Shown: positions 31,696 to 43,168, counted from the first letter of the stretch. The stretch is DNA of 64,000 bases from Halichondria panicea (GCF_963675165.1 NC_087378.1:5699205-5763204); one strand, 5' to 3'. Numbers and translations: made by a program. Notes: generated from the sequence alone by a model not told the origin.

Positions 31696-33738
31696 CCTAG
31701 CGTATCGATTTGTCTCAGCTACTATGTTATTTCAGTGGTAAAGAATAATGCTGGAATATGTAACTTGAGATTGAGATGGATACAGCTGGGCCCTCTCGAG
31801 AATGGTGGGGGTCTTGAAGGGTGGGACTGTTTCAGGTGTGTGTGTGTGTGTGTGTGAATTATGGTGACCTAACATAATTAATGTTTATCTCAATTACTGT
31901 TCTTCTAGAGTACTGTTGTCAGATTGTATGATAACTGGCTAGTAACCAATTATAACTTGTCTGTACTGTGTTGTGCCACTGTCATATAGGACATTGTGTT
32001 ATTAAGGACATTGTGTTATTATAATGGTGTGCTTTTATTACCTGTAAAGTTATAATTAAGGGTCATGTTTTAGGGTCACTTCAATTGTGGTTGTGGTTGT
32101 ACTTTTTGGCTTCTGTGAGCCAATGTGCATGCAATCCATGCTTTTGTATTATTCTCAATGATTGTTGATAACCTTTATTATTGTCATGCACTGGCATAGG
32201 ACATTGAGTGTTATGGGTGAAGGGTCATGTTTTAGAATATATCCCGCTTACACTATCACGTGTCAATCCATCGACTACAACACTTCATATACATATGTGA
32301 CAGGCTCTGGGAAAACAGACCAATTCGCGCAGATATCAATATTGAGCTAGAGTCAAAAATGCAACACATTCTCTCAAAAGTCTAGTTTTTGCACAATACC
32401 TTTATATAATGCTTTGTGCACCTGTAGGTGAAACTTCCAACATAGCGTGCAAGCTGCAGGCTACCTCACTCTGGAAGTTTCTTTCTTGCGGTGCATGGAA
32501 AAGCTGGACACAGACACCGGACATAAACTTTTTTTACACATACTTTTGTGCGCATGCGCGTTCAGCCACATGGACTAGTAGACAAGACATAGTTATAATT
32601 ATCTTCATAGTCATCGTTTCTGACTCACATTGCTGAAGTGAAAAAACTATCAAGGACACCCTGCCCACCCTCTCTCTACAACTCTCCCTTTGGTAGCTCT
32701 GAGCATGAATTGTCTGCTCCATCTGCGTCACCACAACAGAATGTGTAATAAGTGCTCTGTATGCCACTTTTGGTCACAATTCATTTGGAGTTTATTCTCT
32801 CTCCTCAGCACTCAGTGGGTCAACCATTTCGGATTCTTTTATCGAACTCTAGGATCTCCAGGTTTCAAGGCTGCCGTAGAAAAAGTGCACACTCTTGTTC
32901 ACGTTCTTCATTTATAAATAAAGTATTTAACACCAGAGGAGGGAAGACAACACGCGTGCCTCTGCAATTATACACCCACGCTCAAGCAGAGGTAATTAGC
33001 AAGAGGCAATTAGCAAGCATGTCCTCTTGGTCAAAAATAATTTTAATTTTTCAAAATAATGGGCCGTTGTGGTTGAAGCAACTCACATTGATAACCCTTG
33101 ATAACCCATGCACGCTGCCTCCACGCCCACTTCTTGCATGACGAGGCAAGGCAGCCAGAGGTGCAGGTGGAGGAGCCACAGCCAGAGCCAAAGGGCAAGA
33201 GCCACTGGAGGGAGCCATAGCCCTAGCAGGTGGATGAGGTGGAGGAGCAACAGTATATCACAAAATTGTTCAAACTTACCAGTTGAAATAAAACAACATT
33301 ATTTTGGGAACTGCCATAGGTTGTCAACGCAAATATCAGATCTTTTCTTTTCCCATGTTCACATACGCGTACGCACACACACATGTGCACATGTATACAG
33401 GTGGATGACTACTCACCCTCTACCTATATTCCTATAGTACAGACGGTGGGTCCATGGACGTTACTCTTTCACTAGCTTGCGTCACACTTTGTCATTTATA
33501 ATACACTATTAACTACTGTAATAAAGAATCCGACTAAAAACATTTGGATTGCCCTTGTGGAAACCTTTAAAAAGCGTGGAAACAATAAAATTCGGCGAGT
33601 GCATAACTCCAATCCCTTACAACGTCATGAACATGTACAGCTAGTGCTTGTATAATAATATGCTTGTATAATAATAAAAATAGCATCACAATAGTGCAGT
33701 GACAGATTAACAATCTTTCAATTATAGGATCATTATAA
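31696..33738. other. No gene recognised
   Basis: A (GT)n run is at 31838-31854 and a 17-bp tandem duplication at 31988-32021. GGTCATGTTTTAG is repeated near 32063 and 32223. The open stretches at 32690-33437 show no domain. A 16-bp duplication is at 33645-33676. Confidence 0.4.
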
Positions 33739-34428
33739 CCGATTAACCGTCGTGAACTGTAAATTCTCTATCGGGTTTCCAGAGCAATAAAATGCCTAGC
33801 AACCATATACCAACCATACAACAAGACAACCACGGTCACCCGTTTTTATCATTTTAAATGCTCGGCCAGCGGTGAGATAAAATCCACCCAAAAATTTTAT
33901 GGATCAGCTATCATATGGTATAAGGCTTGACTAAGCTTATCATATGAATGTCAATTTGAAGTACATGTATTACTATATCGGTGAACGATCTATGAAATTT
34001 ACAAGCTCGACTGTTCATTACTGCTACTTCTATTTTAGCTATACTATACTCACTACTGTACTCACTACTGATATTCTAGCTATACTACTACTTGCCAGAG
34101 TCACACGGTGATCCCTCCTGGTCCGTCCATGTCCTCAGTCCCAGACAGTTCATCAGCGTCTGGCATAAAGCTGGTAGCCTTTGGTACTATCCCCTCTCCT
34201 TCATAGGCACTGTCATCACCAGAGGAGACATCGCCATTGCTGTCCTCAAATACATCGGCACAAGTAAACTTCGTGCGGTAAGATGCTAACATAGCAACGT
34301 GGCTTGGAAATTTCTAGACTAAATTGCACGTGAGCTCTTCCTGTATACACGGATGTGCGTAGTTCGAGCTACTTCCTAAGTAATTAGAAAAAAGTCACTA
34401 TTGCAGGCCACGATCGTGGGTTAAAGGG
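33739..34428 (-). mobile_element. Non-autonomous piggyBac derivative, copy 2
   Basis: Starts CCGATTAACCGTCG and ends with the complement of CCCTTTAACCC. Flanked by ATAA (33735-33738) and TTAA (34429-34432). About 690 bp and collinear with 1694-2595, including GCTCGGCCAGCGGTGAGATA and the minus-strand N-terminal coding piece (DVSSGDDSAYEGEG, PDADELSGTED at 34101-34292). Copy 1 is longer mainly because of short duplications missing here. Confidence 0.75.
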
Positions 34429-34465
34429 TTAATTCTGGTTGTGGCAAATTGAACAACACTCAGGG

Positions 34466-34670
34466 GGATCAGTGTATTAAAGCGGCCATTCTAGAATGTC
34501 TGTGTTTTTTGCCAAAAAGTCAGGAAATTAGGGAGTGCTTGCATTTACCAATTTCTGGATTCTTAAATCTTTAAATTTCCATTAATGCGAGTTTCCAGAA
34601 CCCAACGTTTCCTGGTATTTTGAAAACACGAGGGGGAGATATTTTAATATTACAACCCCTGGCAGTTAAC
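34466..34670 (+). repeat. Left terminal inverted repeat
   Basis: Runs from GGATCAGTGTATTAAAG to about TTACAACCCCTGGCAGTTA. It pairs with 38070-38277. Confidence 0.9.
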
Positions 34671-34734
34671 TTGTAGTACTCAGTTAATGTTAAACACTCT
34701 ATAATGATTATGAGCAAGTAAAATGGCTCTTAGA

Positions 34735-36208
34735 CTATAGATAAGCTTCTAGAGAGTTCGTTATTCTAATGAACTCAGCAATTGCATATGAATATGCTTG
34801 TCCATTTCCTGATACCACATTACTAAAGATGTCCCCAAAACGACAGCGAGAGAGGAAATATTGCTCCCTTTTCATAATTAGATCCTGTCGATCCTTGAGT
34901 GGATCGCAACCAAAAAGTCCAAACTCTCTTAGCTGACCACCTTGAGAACGGTATGCATCTGCAGCTTCATCAGTACCCGGTACTTCCCCATCTGGAATGG
35001 GTATAGTTTCATAACGCTGCACCTGCAAATGATTGGGTACTCCTCGACCTGTATCACATATTATAATAGCGCATGTGTCATCAATAATAATGTCATTACA
35101 TTTACCTGGTATAGAATGATGATTCCAAGCTGCAACAAACAATGATAATCCATGATAAGCAACATTGCACGTAACAAACGAAACACAAAATTTTGTAGTT
35201 TCATCACTCATGTTAATCAGATTAGTAGCTTCCATTGATATCAAGTGTCGCTTTAGGGGGTAGTTAATACGAGAATTTACTTCAACCCAAATGCGTTCAA
35301 CAGTGTGGTTCTGTAGAGAGAAAAGTTAATGCATGTAAGCAATATCAGTACCCTTACTTCTGTTGAAGGAGATTGAACGTAAGGAAGAATATCCCGAGGG
35401 CCAACACGACAACGAAGTGCTTCTTGTACATACAAAAGAAGATAAAATTCTCTTCCATGGTCGACTCGAATTTGCTTCCAAAGACCATACGTTTTAGTAG
35501 ATGACCTGATATGGAAATTATACGTGTTACTGATGTAACTATTATTCAATGAGTTGAACAATACCTCAAAATACTGTCGTATATAGCCAAATTGTTCTTG
35601 ACTGGCATTGTACAGTAAGCAATTATCTTGCCTGAATATCCATCCCTTGCAACTATGTGGGTAGCACCAAACATTGTGATCTTTTCATTTTGGTCAATAT
35701 GAAGTTTATGCCCAAAGTGGAGAGCCGAGTATTGCAGTGGATTAGTACGGTCTAAGGTGTCATTCCGCCGCTGATCATATTGCAAAGGGGCCACTCTCTG
35801 TAAGGACTCTGAAACTCTTTTCTCAGATACCTTAATACCTTTAGACTCAAGCACACCCTTTAACATTCTCCGGCCATACACATGTCCAACCTGCAAGTCA
35901 TAATTAATTTAGAAATGTTTTTTGTGGTACTTAGCTAATTACGCACATGGACTGTATTCTCCGGTGCTACGGTAATATTCTTAGTATTAAGCCCTATACT
36001 ACGTTTAGCTTACTTCAGTAACAGCACATTCGACTACAGCATCTACTTGAGCAGAATCTGGTTTATGAATGCCATTTTCAGAGCAGAATCGCCGAACACT
36101 TCTTGCAGAGAAGCCTCTTATTCCTGGAAAGCGGGTCTTGAGTGTATTACTTATATCTTCGTGGGTCATACCACTTGTAACCATTTCAAACACTTCATCC
36201 ACATCCAT
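34735..36208 (-). CDS. Integrase-core (DDE) transposase, intact, five exons
   Basis: ATG at 36208; exons at about 36208-36014, 35890-35565, 35505-35358, 35310-35106 and 35048-34735, all with GT-AG introns. Exon 1 is a helix-turn-helix region (SARSVRRFCSENGI). The catalytic core shows the first Asp in HKLHIDQNEKI, the second in IRVDHGREF and the Glu in HTVERIWVEVNSRINYP. After it come FVAAWNHHSIP and GRGVPNHLQ, and an acidic/Pro linker to a C-terminus ending NSLEAYL. The 57-nt intron at 35049-35105 keeps frame and would be missed by a simple ORF search; removing it joins HHSIP to GRGVPN as in relatives. The family is the integrase-like eukaryotic transposases. It presumably cuts and inserts this element. 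No defect is seen. Confidence 0.85.
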
Positions 36209-36409
36209 CCTTCTTAGCCTCGATACACGCCTGGATTCGAATTAGCCGCACCCTAGCCTAATAAATATTTTGCGATTGCTTTTTAAATAGATAAATCTAC
36301 ATGTAGATCAACATACGGTCAAAAGCACATGGCCTGGGCACAAAATTGCAAGTGTCCTCTCTATTTAGCTCTATGCTGCGCTGATACCGTGAAAGAAGGG
36401 CCTAGGAAC
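36209..36409. promoter_or_regulatory. Shared divergent promoter region
   Basis: About 200 bp separate the two start codons, so one region must drive both genes. I see ATAAATATTTTGCG near 36261 and no canonical TATA box for the RING gene. An alternative in-frame ATG for the RING gene at 36329 would shorten it further. Confidence 0.45.
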
Positions 36410-37624
36410 ATGAGTTCGAGTGTAAGCAACTTGTACAACTACAGCCTGTATACCATAGAGAAAGATGGCAAAACCGTGAAGCTCAAACCATCACAGCTAA
36501 CTACTCAAGTTATTGGTAAAGTGTTTGGACTGTTCCCCGATTCCATTATTTTGATTTCTGACGATGGGTTTGTGGAAACACCAGACCATGAGGGAAAGTT
36601 TCTTGATGTAGATGACCTATCAAAGTGGGTTGTGAACGGGGATTCGCTCAAGGCAGATGGTTTGCCTCAAGACCAGCAAGTAGCCTCTTTCTCTTACCAG
36701 CCTCCTTCACAAGCAACATCACAAGCAACATCACGAAAAAGAGGACGACCGCCAAAATGGAGTCCAAAGTTCACGTCAGCCTTGCTAGGTGCAAGCTCTG
36801 CCTCAGGACAGAAGCCACCTGGAGTTCGAGCTCGAGCTGAACCGAGTGTTGATGGTGCAGGCCCTTCCACAATGTCTTCAAGTTCTAGCAGCCGTCCCGA
36901 ATGGAGAAAGTATATTGAGGTGTGCAAATGGAATGAAGCTGATAAACAATGGAAGAAAGTGAGCAATGTCCCCATCGACCTTTCTGAGGAAATTGCCAGC
37001 GTTCCAAATGTGTCGAAGATGGTTAGTGACGAGCTATTCAATGGTGAAGAATGCGTACTTATGGACATAGACTACCTGAAGATACCGAATACTTCTACTA
37101 CTCGAGGTAAGAAGCTCGATGTATTCATTGTGCTGACTCTTTAATAACTTGTTAATTCAGCAGTTACTGATTATGCCATTACTAGTGCTTACTTTCTCTA
37201 TCCAGGATCAAGGTTTTGGAAAACCTCCAAACGTATTCGAGCCGTTAGAAAATCTGAAGTAAAGAAAGGAAGGGTTATTTCCTTGGACTCGAGCTCTGAT
37301 AGTGATTTTGATTTTGCCCCACAGCACAGAGCAAAAAAAATGTCTCTACCATTGGCACCATCTTCCCTAGGCACTATGGATAAAACTGTATTCGAATGCC
37401 TCGTATGCAAGTCTCAGACATCATTCCCAGCTGTGGTGTCTCCCTGTTGTAATGTTATTTTGGGGTGTGAGGTGTGTGTGGCACAATGGCTGGAGGCCCA
37501 GTCAACCTGCCCACATTGTCGTGCCTCTTTGACTCTCAAGGACTGCCCAAAGTTACCCCTTGTAAGAAGCTTCCAAGAATTTCTTCGAAAGCATACGCCT
37601 TCTCCATTGTCAAGCTCTGACTAA
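36410..37624 (+). CDS. AT-hook and RING-finger protein encoded by the transposon
   Basis: Two exons: 36410-37106, ending at a GTAAGA donor, and 37206-37624. I chose ATG 36410 because the reading from the in-frame ATG at 36329 adds an unlikely Cys-rich leader. The N-terminus is a compact domain (YSLYTIEKDGKTVKLKP, ILISDDGFVETPD) that vaguely recalls CIDE-N or ubiquitin-like folds. An AT-hook, RKRGRPPK, follows. Then comes a region with WRKYIEVCKWNEADKQW, an Asp/Ser patch (LDSSSDSDFDF), and a C-terminal RING-type Cys cluster: CLVC, PCCN, GCEVC and CPHC. The spacing suggests a zinc-binding E3-ligase-like fold. It likely acts in the nucleus with the transposase; that role is inferred from location only. 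No break is seen. Confidence 0.8.
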
Positions 37625-38069
37625 TGAACATTTATTGGTGAACTTGTATCCCTGTTGTGTTTTCATCAAGAGTATATGTATACTCTTGTTTCATGCATTT
37701 ATTCTTATTCTTATTCTTATTCTTGTTATTATTATTATTATGTGAACTTCACAGCCTTTCAACTGAAACGGGCTAACAATTTTGAGCACTGCGGGGGATG
37801 TGTAGATATGTAAGCAAGATTGAACCTTGCATAATTATAAGATAGCCAAACTCTTATAGACATTGTGACAAAGTCCCAGACCTGGCTGGAAACCGTTGCA
37901 TGGTCTTTTCTCTCCCTATAACTGATTACCAATTTTTTTTGCTGTTCTACCACAAACCCACCACCCTATGTTGCTATGGAAATATACACAATGGTATCAG
38001 CACATTATCTTAGAAATGTTCCAAACAGGAGATATGACTGGTATACAATTATTCACCTATTGCACAAAC

Positions 38070-38277
38070 TTATAACTGCCACAGGGGTTGTAATGTTAAA
38101 ATTTCTCCCCCTCGTGTTTTCAAAATACCAGGAAACGTTGAGTTCTGGAAACTCGCATTAATGGAAATTTAAAGATTTAAGAATCCAGAAATTGGTAAAT
38201 GCAAGCACTCCCTAATTTCCTGACTTTTTGGCAAAAAACACAGACATTCTAGAATGGCCGCTTTAATACACTGATCC
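38070..38277 (-). repeat. Right terminal inverted repeat
   Basis: Complement of 34466-34670, ending TTAATACACTGATCC at 38277. Confidence 0.9.
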
Positions 38278-38304
38278 AGGGGACTGGGTCTGGGTCAAGC
38301 TTAT

Positions 38305-38520
38305 TGCTGAATCAGCGAAAACGCAGCCACGCCCACGGTTTTTAATATGTTTTGTGTGTCACTTATCTTTAGCTCTAAATTGCTAGGTAGTTCAAAGGTT
38401 CATGCAGACATTCTCGTCGGGAGGGAGCATTGTACTCTCTGAAATAGCTTTTACATGTAAAATTAAGAAAACTAGGTTTTTTGAAAAATCTCAGCTCCCT
38501 CCCGATTGAAATATCTGCTT
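38305..38520 (+). repeat. Left arm of an outer palindrome around the 38.5-42.2 kb element
   Basis: GCTGAATCAGCGAAAACGCA, CCACGCCCACG and TTTTTAATATGTTTTGTGTG recur inverted at 42255-42402. ACTAGGTTTTTTGAAAAATC and CTCCCTCCCGATTG link it to the repeat at 25550. Confidence 0.7.
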
Positions 38521-38534
38521 CAAACTACCTACTA

Positions 38535-38960
38535 CAGTAGAACTTTTCTAAACTATATGTGATTGAATCAATTTGAGTGCAGGTACTGAAAGTTCAACTA
38601 TTGGCGCTTCCAGTGGACCACCACCTGTTACATCATATGACATCATCATTCCAAAATGACTGCTAGAATATGTGTACATAGAAAATATGTTAGGCATGAA
38701 ACTATCTTATATGTTTGAGTTAATTTTTGTGCAAGTACATCATTACCTTGCGCATCTTTTGAGCTCCAACGGAGCTACTAGTAAGTTCTGAGATAAACAG
38801 AATTTTGTAAATTTATAGTGCCAAATTTGTTAGGCAATTATTTTTTGAGTTTATGCTAGTTGAGGACTGATTTTTGGGGAGCATGTACTACAAATAGCAT
38901 GTACTACAATAGTCATGTGCACTAAGCTGAACGAGTTCTGTTTTGGCTAGAGCGGGTTTC
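38535..38960 (+). repeat. Left long inverted repeat
   Basis: Pairs with 41930-42248. The inner part holds a duplicated ATAGCATGTACTACAA unit at about 38880-38910 that is single in the right arm. Confidence 0.75.
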
Positions 38961-40049
38961 CTGCTTTTTCGTGACGTATGAAATGTTTACTACAATTTGT
39001 GACATCACGATCTTTCTGTCTTTATTGCGACCTCCAAACATTCACGTGATATAGCCCGCTAAATATTAACAGCTGCAAACTAAGACTAACCTAGCGTTCT
39101 TCAGTGAAGGGAGTGAGGTTCTACGAGCAACAAGGTCAAACAGAGTCGTTCTCGGGGATGTTGCTGCTGAGGCTGCTGCCTTTCTCTGCATGTAGGCATG
39201 TACAATGTACATGCACAAAGTGGTTTGTACTGCATGTATAAAAGTTACATACTACAGAACATTATTTTATTTTTTGTCAGGATGGTGCTATTCGACGAGC
39301 ACTCCACTAGTTCTACTAGTCGGAGTTGGCGGCTATCACAGTATCAGTCGCCGTCGTTGGCCCACCCAGTGAGGAGTCAAAGGTCCGAGGCGCCTTGGTG
39401 GGAGCTGCCAGTGACCTCGACGGCCTCATCTTGGGGAACGATGATGGCCTTGGGCTAGAGCGGAGGTCCTAAATCCGCTACCCCGGCTTTTTTAAAAGCC
39501 ACCAAGTTGAGTTGCCTTGTACTACTAATCAGCTACTACAGTTATCATAATTCAAAGGTGTTGCTTACCAAAGTACAAAAGTACATGTGTACAGAGGTAT
39601 AATTTTATTAGTATTACACACTGCAGGCTTTTCATGAGCATACAGTGTACAATGTAGTATAATTATTGCACACTAATATCCTCTGGCTAATACATTACTA
39701 CATGTACAGACTCTTTCCAGTTTTTGCCAGGTGGTGGTTTTTAGAAAAACCAGTGTGTTCAAGTTATTGATTCACAGCCCCTCTAGCACGAACCACAGCT
39801 GGGACGTTTCACCTGAGACACACCTCAAACATACGTACATGTACAGCAGTACATGAATATGAATGACAAAGTAAATGATTGTGCTTTCACAAATAATTAT
39901 AGATGATGATCGTAGTATAATTTAATTATACAGCTTTCACTTAATTATAGATGACGATCATAATGTAGTACTACATTGTATTCAGCTTTCAAAAAAATTA
40001 ATCAAATTAAAAAGAATAAGATGATGATCGTATGTTCAACAAAATTACT

Positions 40050-41893
40050 GAGCGAGATTAGCAGTGGAGACTCTTCTATGCGACTTAACAAATGATTACT
40101 GCAATCACAGCCACTATCATCAACAAATTTGCGTATTATTTCTTTTTGACATGTTGCCAATGACTGAGGCACAACTTTTCTTAGCCGTATTATAGATCCA
40201 TTAACATACTGTCTACTGTACTTTTTTGCATGACACTAACATTGTTCAATAGCATTTAACTCACAATGAAATTTAGGGAAAAACGAACATATGTGGGACC
40301 CCCTTCCACAAGTGTTTGGACACTTTGAAAGTCTTCATGACTTCCTCTCATTTTTAAGGCAAAAGTGTCCACCCCCCTCTCCTGTAAAACTAATTTCATA
40401 CCCTTTGGAATACCACTATCACTAATCTTTGAACCTTCCCCGTATCCTTCATTACAGGTTGCTTTCCACCAGGACCAACGTTCATTTTTTTTACATTTAG
40501 AGATTCATCACTACATTTACGATGAGATGAAGCATTATCAAGTACTTGTTTACCAGGGTATTTACTGTTAAAATATATCAATGGCCTGTATTAAAAATCT
40601 AGTACTTTCAAAATAACCCTCACTCTGTGCCTCTAATAACAAATGTGCTTCGGCACCATTATGCTGTAAAAAATCAGCACTTGCCCCTCTTCTATACACC
40701 ATTATGGATTGCCCCAAACTTTTTTGCTTTAATATAGTGATAGAATCATCACCCCAATAATCACCCCAATAATAATCCTGGTCTGCATTAGCAAAAAAAG
40801 TGGATTCATCATGGTGGATGGCAACAAGGGGCAACTCTCCGGGAAGTAAAATGGGAGGTACATACATCTACTATCTAACTCTGTTAATTTAGCAAGGAAA
40901 GTTTTCGCTACTACTCAAAATAGCCAAAATAGACCCCCTTTTGAGCCCAATATATTTAACCATTTCCGAGCTGTTTCTCGAGTTATAATTCATTTTCTAT
41001 CCATACACGAAACATTTCTACTGTTAAATTTCCTTGCACTAACACAAAATTCCACGTTCTTAATCAAGCTGTATGGCTTTTTGATGCTTTTACCCCGACT
41101 AGATGCCAGAATGGTCAATTACAGATGGATCTACATTAACTAGTGAAAGGTAATAATGAGCTGCCCACCTGCGTACCGTTTCAGCATTAACACCACTGAC
41201 GTCAGCTGCCCTTTTGGACGCATCTACTATACCATCCCCCCACACTTTTACTGCTATACTAAAAACCTTAAGGGCTTTGTTAAGCTCAGGGCTTATGTTG
41301 CGCTCAACGTAGTCCTCAATACTAAGGCTGCCCTGCAACCTCTGGGCACTGCTTGAGCAGCTTCTGAAGGGTAGTAACAGGTTGTATAACAGGCAGGATG
41401 CCTATGTCCACGTGTATCGGGTATTACCTTTATTACCTTGGCCCACCTTGTTTTATGACCAGAAATGTTGTCTCCTCTTGGTTGCTTCTCCTCTTGGTCA
41501 CTTGACATCAGCGGTCTTTCTAAGAATGTCTTGGGCCTGTCTCTTTGCTCTCCCTTGGTAAGTTGCTGGTGAGAAATTTGCAGGTGAAATAGTTGCTGGT
41601 GAGTTAGTTGCTGGTGAGGTGGATGTAGTTGCTGGTGAGGTGGATGTAGTTGCTGGTGAATTAGTTGCTGGTAAGGCGGATGTAGTTGCTGGTGAGTTAG
41701 TTGCTGGTGAGGTGGATGTAGTTGCTGGTGAATTAGTTGCTGGTGAGGTTGCTGGTGAGGTAGTTGCTGGTGCTGGTGCATGTGGTTGGTTCCCTGGAAA
41801 ATCCATCCTTTGAAATCTTAGAAGAACTTTGAAATCTGCAGCTGCAAGACAAGCGCGGGCTATTATACCGGTCGATACAATAGGGCGTGGCAA
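40050..41893 (-). pseudogene. DDE (IS630-like) transposase pseudogene with SPAT repeats
   Basis: The N-terminus is a low-complexity run of (S/T)PAT units encoded by a minisatellite (41560-41785). Next is a helix-turn-helix-like piece, DASKRAADVSGVNAETVRRW, with SLSIEDYVERNISPELN before it. The catalytic part shows VAIHHDESTFFANADQ with the first Asp, then YWGDDSITILKQKSLGQSI, EGYFESTRFLIQAIDIF and KYPGKQVLDNASSHRKCSD around the second Asp. KKMNVGPGGKQPVMKDT and weak C-terminal pieces ending KSHRRVS-like near 40060 follow. Frameshifts and a doubled AATAATCACCCC near 40750-40775 break it. Proteins with DESTFFAN and YWGDD are a widespread family of eukaryotic DDE endonucleases. It is inactive here. 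Confidence 0.75.
41560..41785. repeat. Minisatellite encoding SPAT repeats
   Basis: About a dozen units of TAGTTGCTGGTGA, some extended by GGTGGATG. On the minus strand they read as SPATN, SPATTS and variants in the transposase N-terminus. Confidence 0.85.
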
Positions 41894-41929
41894 TTTACAT
41901 CAATACGTCACAGAAAGCAGCAAAAAAGG

Positions 41930-42248
41930 CCAAAATCAGCCGCTCTAGCCAAGTCGTTCAGCTCTTGTGAGTTAGACTATTGTAGTACATGCTCCCCAAA
42001 AAACAGACCTTAACAAAAAATAAATGCCTAACACATTTGGCACTACAAAATTCTGTGTCTCTTTGCACAACAAATTTCAGATCTTAACATATAAGATAGT
42101 TTCATGCCTAACATATATTCTATGTACACATATTTTAGCAGTCATTTTGGAATGATGATGTCATAATATTATGATGTAACAAGTGGTGGTCCACTGGAAG
42201 CGCCAATAGTTGAACTTTCAGTACCTTGATTCACATATAGTTTCACTG
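41930..42248 (-). repeat. Right long inverted repeat
   Basis: Complement of the left arm, ending TTTCACTG next to TA. Confidence 0.75.
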
Positions 42249-42254
42249 TACACT

Positions 42255-42402
42255 AAAAATTTAGAGCTGAAAGGAAGGTTTAGGCAACCGCATTTAGAAA
42301 GATAAGTAGCTGAAATGATTTTTTACACACAAAACATATTAAAAATCGTGGGCGTGGCTGCATTTTACGCCCTGCATTTTCACTGATTCAGCAATCGTCT
42401 TT
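42255..42402 (-). repeat. Right arm of the outer palindrome
   Basis: Complementary to 38305-38520, with AATATGTTTTGTGTG, CCACGCCCACGAT and GCTGAATCAGTGAAAATGCA on the minus strand. A TTTACGCCCTGCA insertion separates two copies of TGCATTTT. Confidence 0.7.
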
Positions 42403-43168
42403 GGCTATCACATATACTTTGTTAATTGCAGTGGTGTAGCCAGGATTTTGGGAAGGGGAGGGCTCAATCCATTGAGCAGGGGTCCTGAATATTTACTTAA
42501 AAAAAAGTCATCACTTTCATCAGCAGTAAGCATGCGCAGTAGATGGCCTTGCCCACATTTCCATTGAATGACATCATTCTAGTAACTACGCAGCAGTACA
42601 GTGCAGAATAGATTGACAGATCAAGGTGAGTTGGAGTTGATGAAACACAAAAGGGGGGCTCTAGCCCCGAATTGTAGGTCACAGTGTGGCTCTTCGTTGA
42701 AAAGTATAGCTAGTAGCCCTGAGGCTATTCATACTTCATGCATCAATGTATGCATCAATGTGTCTTTCTTCTAGCTTGGCACTGTCTTAGTATAGCCCAT
42801 TGTTCTGTCATGAAATCATTACCATACTTCATGCATCAATGAATGGTCTGGACTGTCTTTGCTCTTTCTATTTGGGACTGTATTTCCTCTAGATCTTTGG
42901 TTCTTTAAAGCTTTATAGCGGGTATCAAAAAACTAAAACACATACCTTGTATCACAAAGTGATTATGTAAACATTCTCATACTAGCAAATAATATAACAC
43001 AAAATAACATACATTAGTACATAACATACATTAATACACGTGAATGACGTTGTAATGGATTGAATTTCTTGTTTCCACGCTTTTTAACACTCAATTTGTA
43101 TCATTCCTTACTGTGTTTAATGTTCATTCAATTGCTAACACCAATCATAATTAACACTCTAATACTTT
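42403..43168. other. No gene recognised
   Basis: CATACTTCATGCATCAATG occurs near 42729 and 42821. The stretch from 42427 (GTGTAGCCAGGATTTTGGG) to about 42675 looks like a dispersed non-coding repeat. Confidence 0.35.

Larger units (their letters stand above)
34466..38277. mobile_element. Complete-looking DNA transposon: integrase-type transposase plus RING protein
   Basis: Inverted ends of about 205 bp (34466-34670 and 38070-38277) begin GGATCAGTGTATTAAAGCGG and are nearly identical. AGGG lies outside both ends (34462-34465 and 38278-38281), a candidate 4-bp target duplication. Between them are two intact divergent genes, the transposase on minus (34735-36208) and the RING gene on plus (36410-37624), sharing a short intergenic region. 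It sits just outside the piggyBac derivative ending at 34428. Both genes are uninterrupted after splicing, so the copy may be young. The superfamily is uncertain; the eukaryotic IS3-like group (IS3EU) is possible. Confidence 0.85.
38535..42248. mobile_element. Long-TIR element with TA target duplication and IS630-like transposase remnant
   Basis: Ends are CAGTAGAAC on the left and the complement CAGTGAAAC on the right, each next to TA (38533-38534 and 42249-42250). The inverted arms extend for roughly 320-425 bp with small gaps (38535-38960 and 41930-42248). They share CTATATGTGA, AGGTACTGAAAGTTCAAC, ATTCCAAAATGACTGCTA and GGGGAGCATGTACTACA. TA targets suit Tc1/mariner relatives, and the coding remnant inside has a DDE_3/IS630-like pattern. 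Size is 3.7 kb. Confidence 0.75.

Noticed and set aside
33108-33437. 109-codon plus-strand stretch with Ser/Arg-rich composition
   Set aside because: The sequence is low-complexity (GGAG/CCAGAG repeats) and I see no splice sites or domain.
34101-34292. Separate host gene
   Set aside because: It is the same N-terminal piece as 2190-2474 within a second piggyBac derivative, so not independent.
36329-36409. Use of ATG 36329 as the start of the RING gene
   Set aside because: It adds a Cys-rich leader without a recognisable signal and lies in the presumed promoter; ATG 36410 begins the conserved-looking domain.
41619-41813. Val/Ala/Gly-rich plus-strand protein
   Set aside because: Opposite-strand reading of the SPAT minisatellite.
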